Source: Schaedlerella sp. (GTDB lineage Bacteria > Bacillota > Clostridia > Lachnospirales > Lachnospiraceae). From it: a stretch of DNA of 12,369 bases. The notes under the pieces were generated by a model. That model ran no database searches. It worked only from the letters and a program-made list of their open reading frames with translations, and had not been told where the DNA came from. The stretch covers positions 1-12,369 of the forward strand of contig JAHHTO010000071.1 in assembly GCA_020024595.1 (NCBI GenBank). Direction: 5' to 3'. A program made the translations under genes and the position numbers. Shown here piece by piece: positions 11,907-12,369 of the stretch. How positions within the stretch are numbered: position 1 is the stretch's first letter; each line of letters starts with the position of its first letter.

Positions 11907-12035
11907 AAAAAATCACCTTTCCTGTTACAATAAAGTTGTTCCAGCTTAAATTGTAGAAAGGAAAGGTAATTATGGCGAAGAAAGAATACGCGCTTGCACA
12001 TACAAAGTGGATGTGCAAATATCATATTGTCTTCA
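11907..12035 (-). ncRNA. predicted antisense RNA to tnpA (Art200-like)
   Basis: Predicted only. A good minus-strand promoter (12070-12042) would start RNA near 12035, running through the tnpA start codon and ribosome binding site. It meets the hairpin at 11967-11915, which on this strand is followed by GA and TTTTTT (11912-11907), a convincing terminator. The RNA would be about 130 nt. In Salmonella IS200, an antisense RNA called Art200 is established to repress tnpA translation in this same position. Confidence 0.5.
11915..11967 (+). promoter_or_regulatory. tnpA leader hairpin that hides the ribosome binding site
   Basis: ACCTTTCC (11915-11922) pairs with GGAAAGGT (11960-11967), and TACAAT (11926-11931) with ATTGTA (11950-11955), around an 18-nt loop. 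The 3' arm contains the Shine-Dalgarno sequence GGAAAGG, 5 nt before the ATG, so ribosome access should be poor. Leader structures that hold down transposase translation are established for IS200 of enteric bacteria. The same palindrome doubles as the terminator of the predicted antisense RNA. Confidence 0.65.
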
Positions 12036-12369
12036 CACCAAAGTATAGACGAAAAATAATATATAATCAATACAAAGCAGATATAAGAGATATCATCATA
12101 CAGTTATGTAGTTATAAAGGTGTTGAAATATTAGAAGGTCATCTTATGCCAGATCACATTCACATGTTGGTTAGTATTCCACTGAAAATAACTGTATCTT
12201 CATTTATGGGATATTTAAAGGGAAAGAGTGCCCTTATGATATTTGATAGACACGCAAATTTGAAGTATAAATTTGGAAATCGTCATTTCTGGGCTGAAGG
12301 ATATTATGTTAGTACAGTAGGATTAAACGAAGCGGCAATAAAAAAGTATATCCAAGAACAGGAAGCACA
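11972..12369 (+). CDS. tnpA: IS200/IS605-family transposase TnpA, 3' end cut by the window
   Basis: This is a single-strand HUH/Y1 transposase that cuts and rejoins DNA with one tyrosine. The visible 132 residues run MAKKEYALAHTKWMCKYHIV, then FTPKYRRKI. The metal-binding HUH motif is HLMPDHIHMLV, with His62 and His64, and the strand FWAEGYYVSTVG precedes the catalytic helix KKYIQEQ, giving Tyr126 and Gln130 as the Tyr and third metal ligand equivalent to Tyr127 and Gln131 of IS608 TnpA. All key residues are present and the frame is intact, so the copy may be active. The family is about 150 residues, so roughly 20 are missing beyond the edge. ATG 11972 follows GGAAAGG, sequestered in the leader hairpin. 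A partner tnpB could lie outside the window. Confidence 0.93.
   Translation, partial: MAKKEYALAHTKWMCKYHIVFTPKYRRKIIYNQYKADIRDIIIQLCSYKGVEILEGHLMPDHIHMLVSIPLKITVSSFMGYLKGKSALMIFDRHANLKYKFGNRHFWAEGYYVSTVGLNEAAIKKYIQEQEA
12042..12070 (-). promoter_or_regulatory. antisense promoter inside tnpA
   Basis: Read on the minus strand, TTGATT (12070-12065) and TATACT (12047-12042, 5 of 6) are separated by exactly 17 nt. It points toward the tnpA start and leader. It is the best promoter-like pair in the visible part of the element; none of comparable quality was found for tnpA itself. Confidence 0.5.

Larger units (their letters stand above)
11865..12369 (+). mobile_element. IS200/IS605-family insertion sequence, left part only
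   Basis: The element consists of a subterminal hairpin, a structured leader and a single-Tyr HUH transposase gene, and it runs off the right edge of the window. The left boundary is approximate: members of this family lack terminal inverted repeats, and I placed it just before the hairpin at 11873. The 70 nt between the tsf terminator and this point (11796-11864) hold a GGCTTAAGCC palindrome (11805-11814) and a GTGGATT/AGTCCAC stem (11825-11831 with 11854-11860). These could belong to the element or to the chromosome. Whether a tnpB/IscB partner gene follows cannot be seen. Confidence 0.8.

Noticed and set aside
1..12369. CRISPR array, tRNA or rRNA genes
   Set aside because: No regularly spaced direct repeats, tRNA cloverleaf motifs or rRNA signatures were recognised on either strand.

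Overview
The window reads as a chromosomal segment of a low-to-moderate GC Firmicute, most likely a Lachnospiraceae or close Clostridia relative. The pointers are the DUF5685 gene, the J-domain protein with a Cys-rich tail, the eno-secG-rnr-smpB order, strong AGGAGG-type ribosome binding sites and -35/-10 promoters of sigma-A type. The genus cannot be fixed from the sequence alone. All recognisable protein genes lie on the + strand.

Layout. (1) 54-3608: a poorly characterised accessory cluster. A DUF5685 protein overlaps a MATE exporter by 11 nt. After a 204-nt gap with a promoter-like site come a J-domain protein with a Cys-rich C-terminus and an overlapping small membrane protein. (2) 3609-5378: a leader with a strong terminator hairpin, enolase, then secG with its own promoter. 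(3) 5398-8082: a terminator, then rnr and smpB (RNA decay and ribosome rescue). No ssrA (tmRNA) is visible. (4) 8083-9459: a 252-nt promoter region with three stacked promoters and a perfect WalR-box match, driving a secreted PcsB/CwlO-like NlpC/P60 hydrolase. (5) 9460-11795: a 439-nt gap before rpsB with a pseudoknot-capable structure and an rpsB leader fold, then rpsB, a structured 170-nt spacer with a terminator, tsf and its terminator. (6) About 11865 to the window end: the left part of an IS200/IS605-family element whose HUH/Y1 transposase gene runs off the edge.

How the genes work together. eno is glycolytic. secG, rnr and smpB serve secretion, RNA turnover and trans-translation. rpsB and tsf encode ribosomal protein S2 and EF-Ts. 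The hydrolase gene is probably tied to the cell-wall stress regulator WalRK and, by family, to FtsEX. The first cluster has no established pathway. Its DUF5685 protein carries two Asp-rich motifs, DDWQD and DAYED, with context resembling squalene/phytoene synthases.

Most interesting points: the IS element appears to carry a compact self-restraint module. One hairpin hides the transposase ribosome binding site in the sense RNA and forms a T-tracted terminator on the opposite strand. That terminator lies downstream of a well-formed antisense promoter inside tnpA, an arrangement like Art200 of Salmonella IS200. Next come the isoprenoid-synthase-like signature of DUF5685, the WalR box at an activating distance from a strong promoter, and structured leaders before eno, rpsB and tsf.
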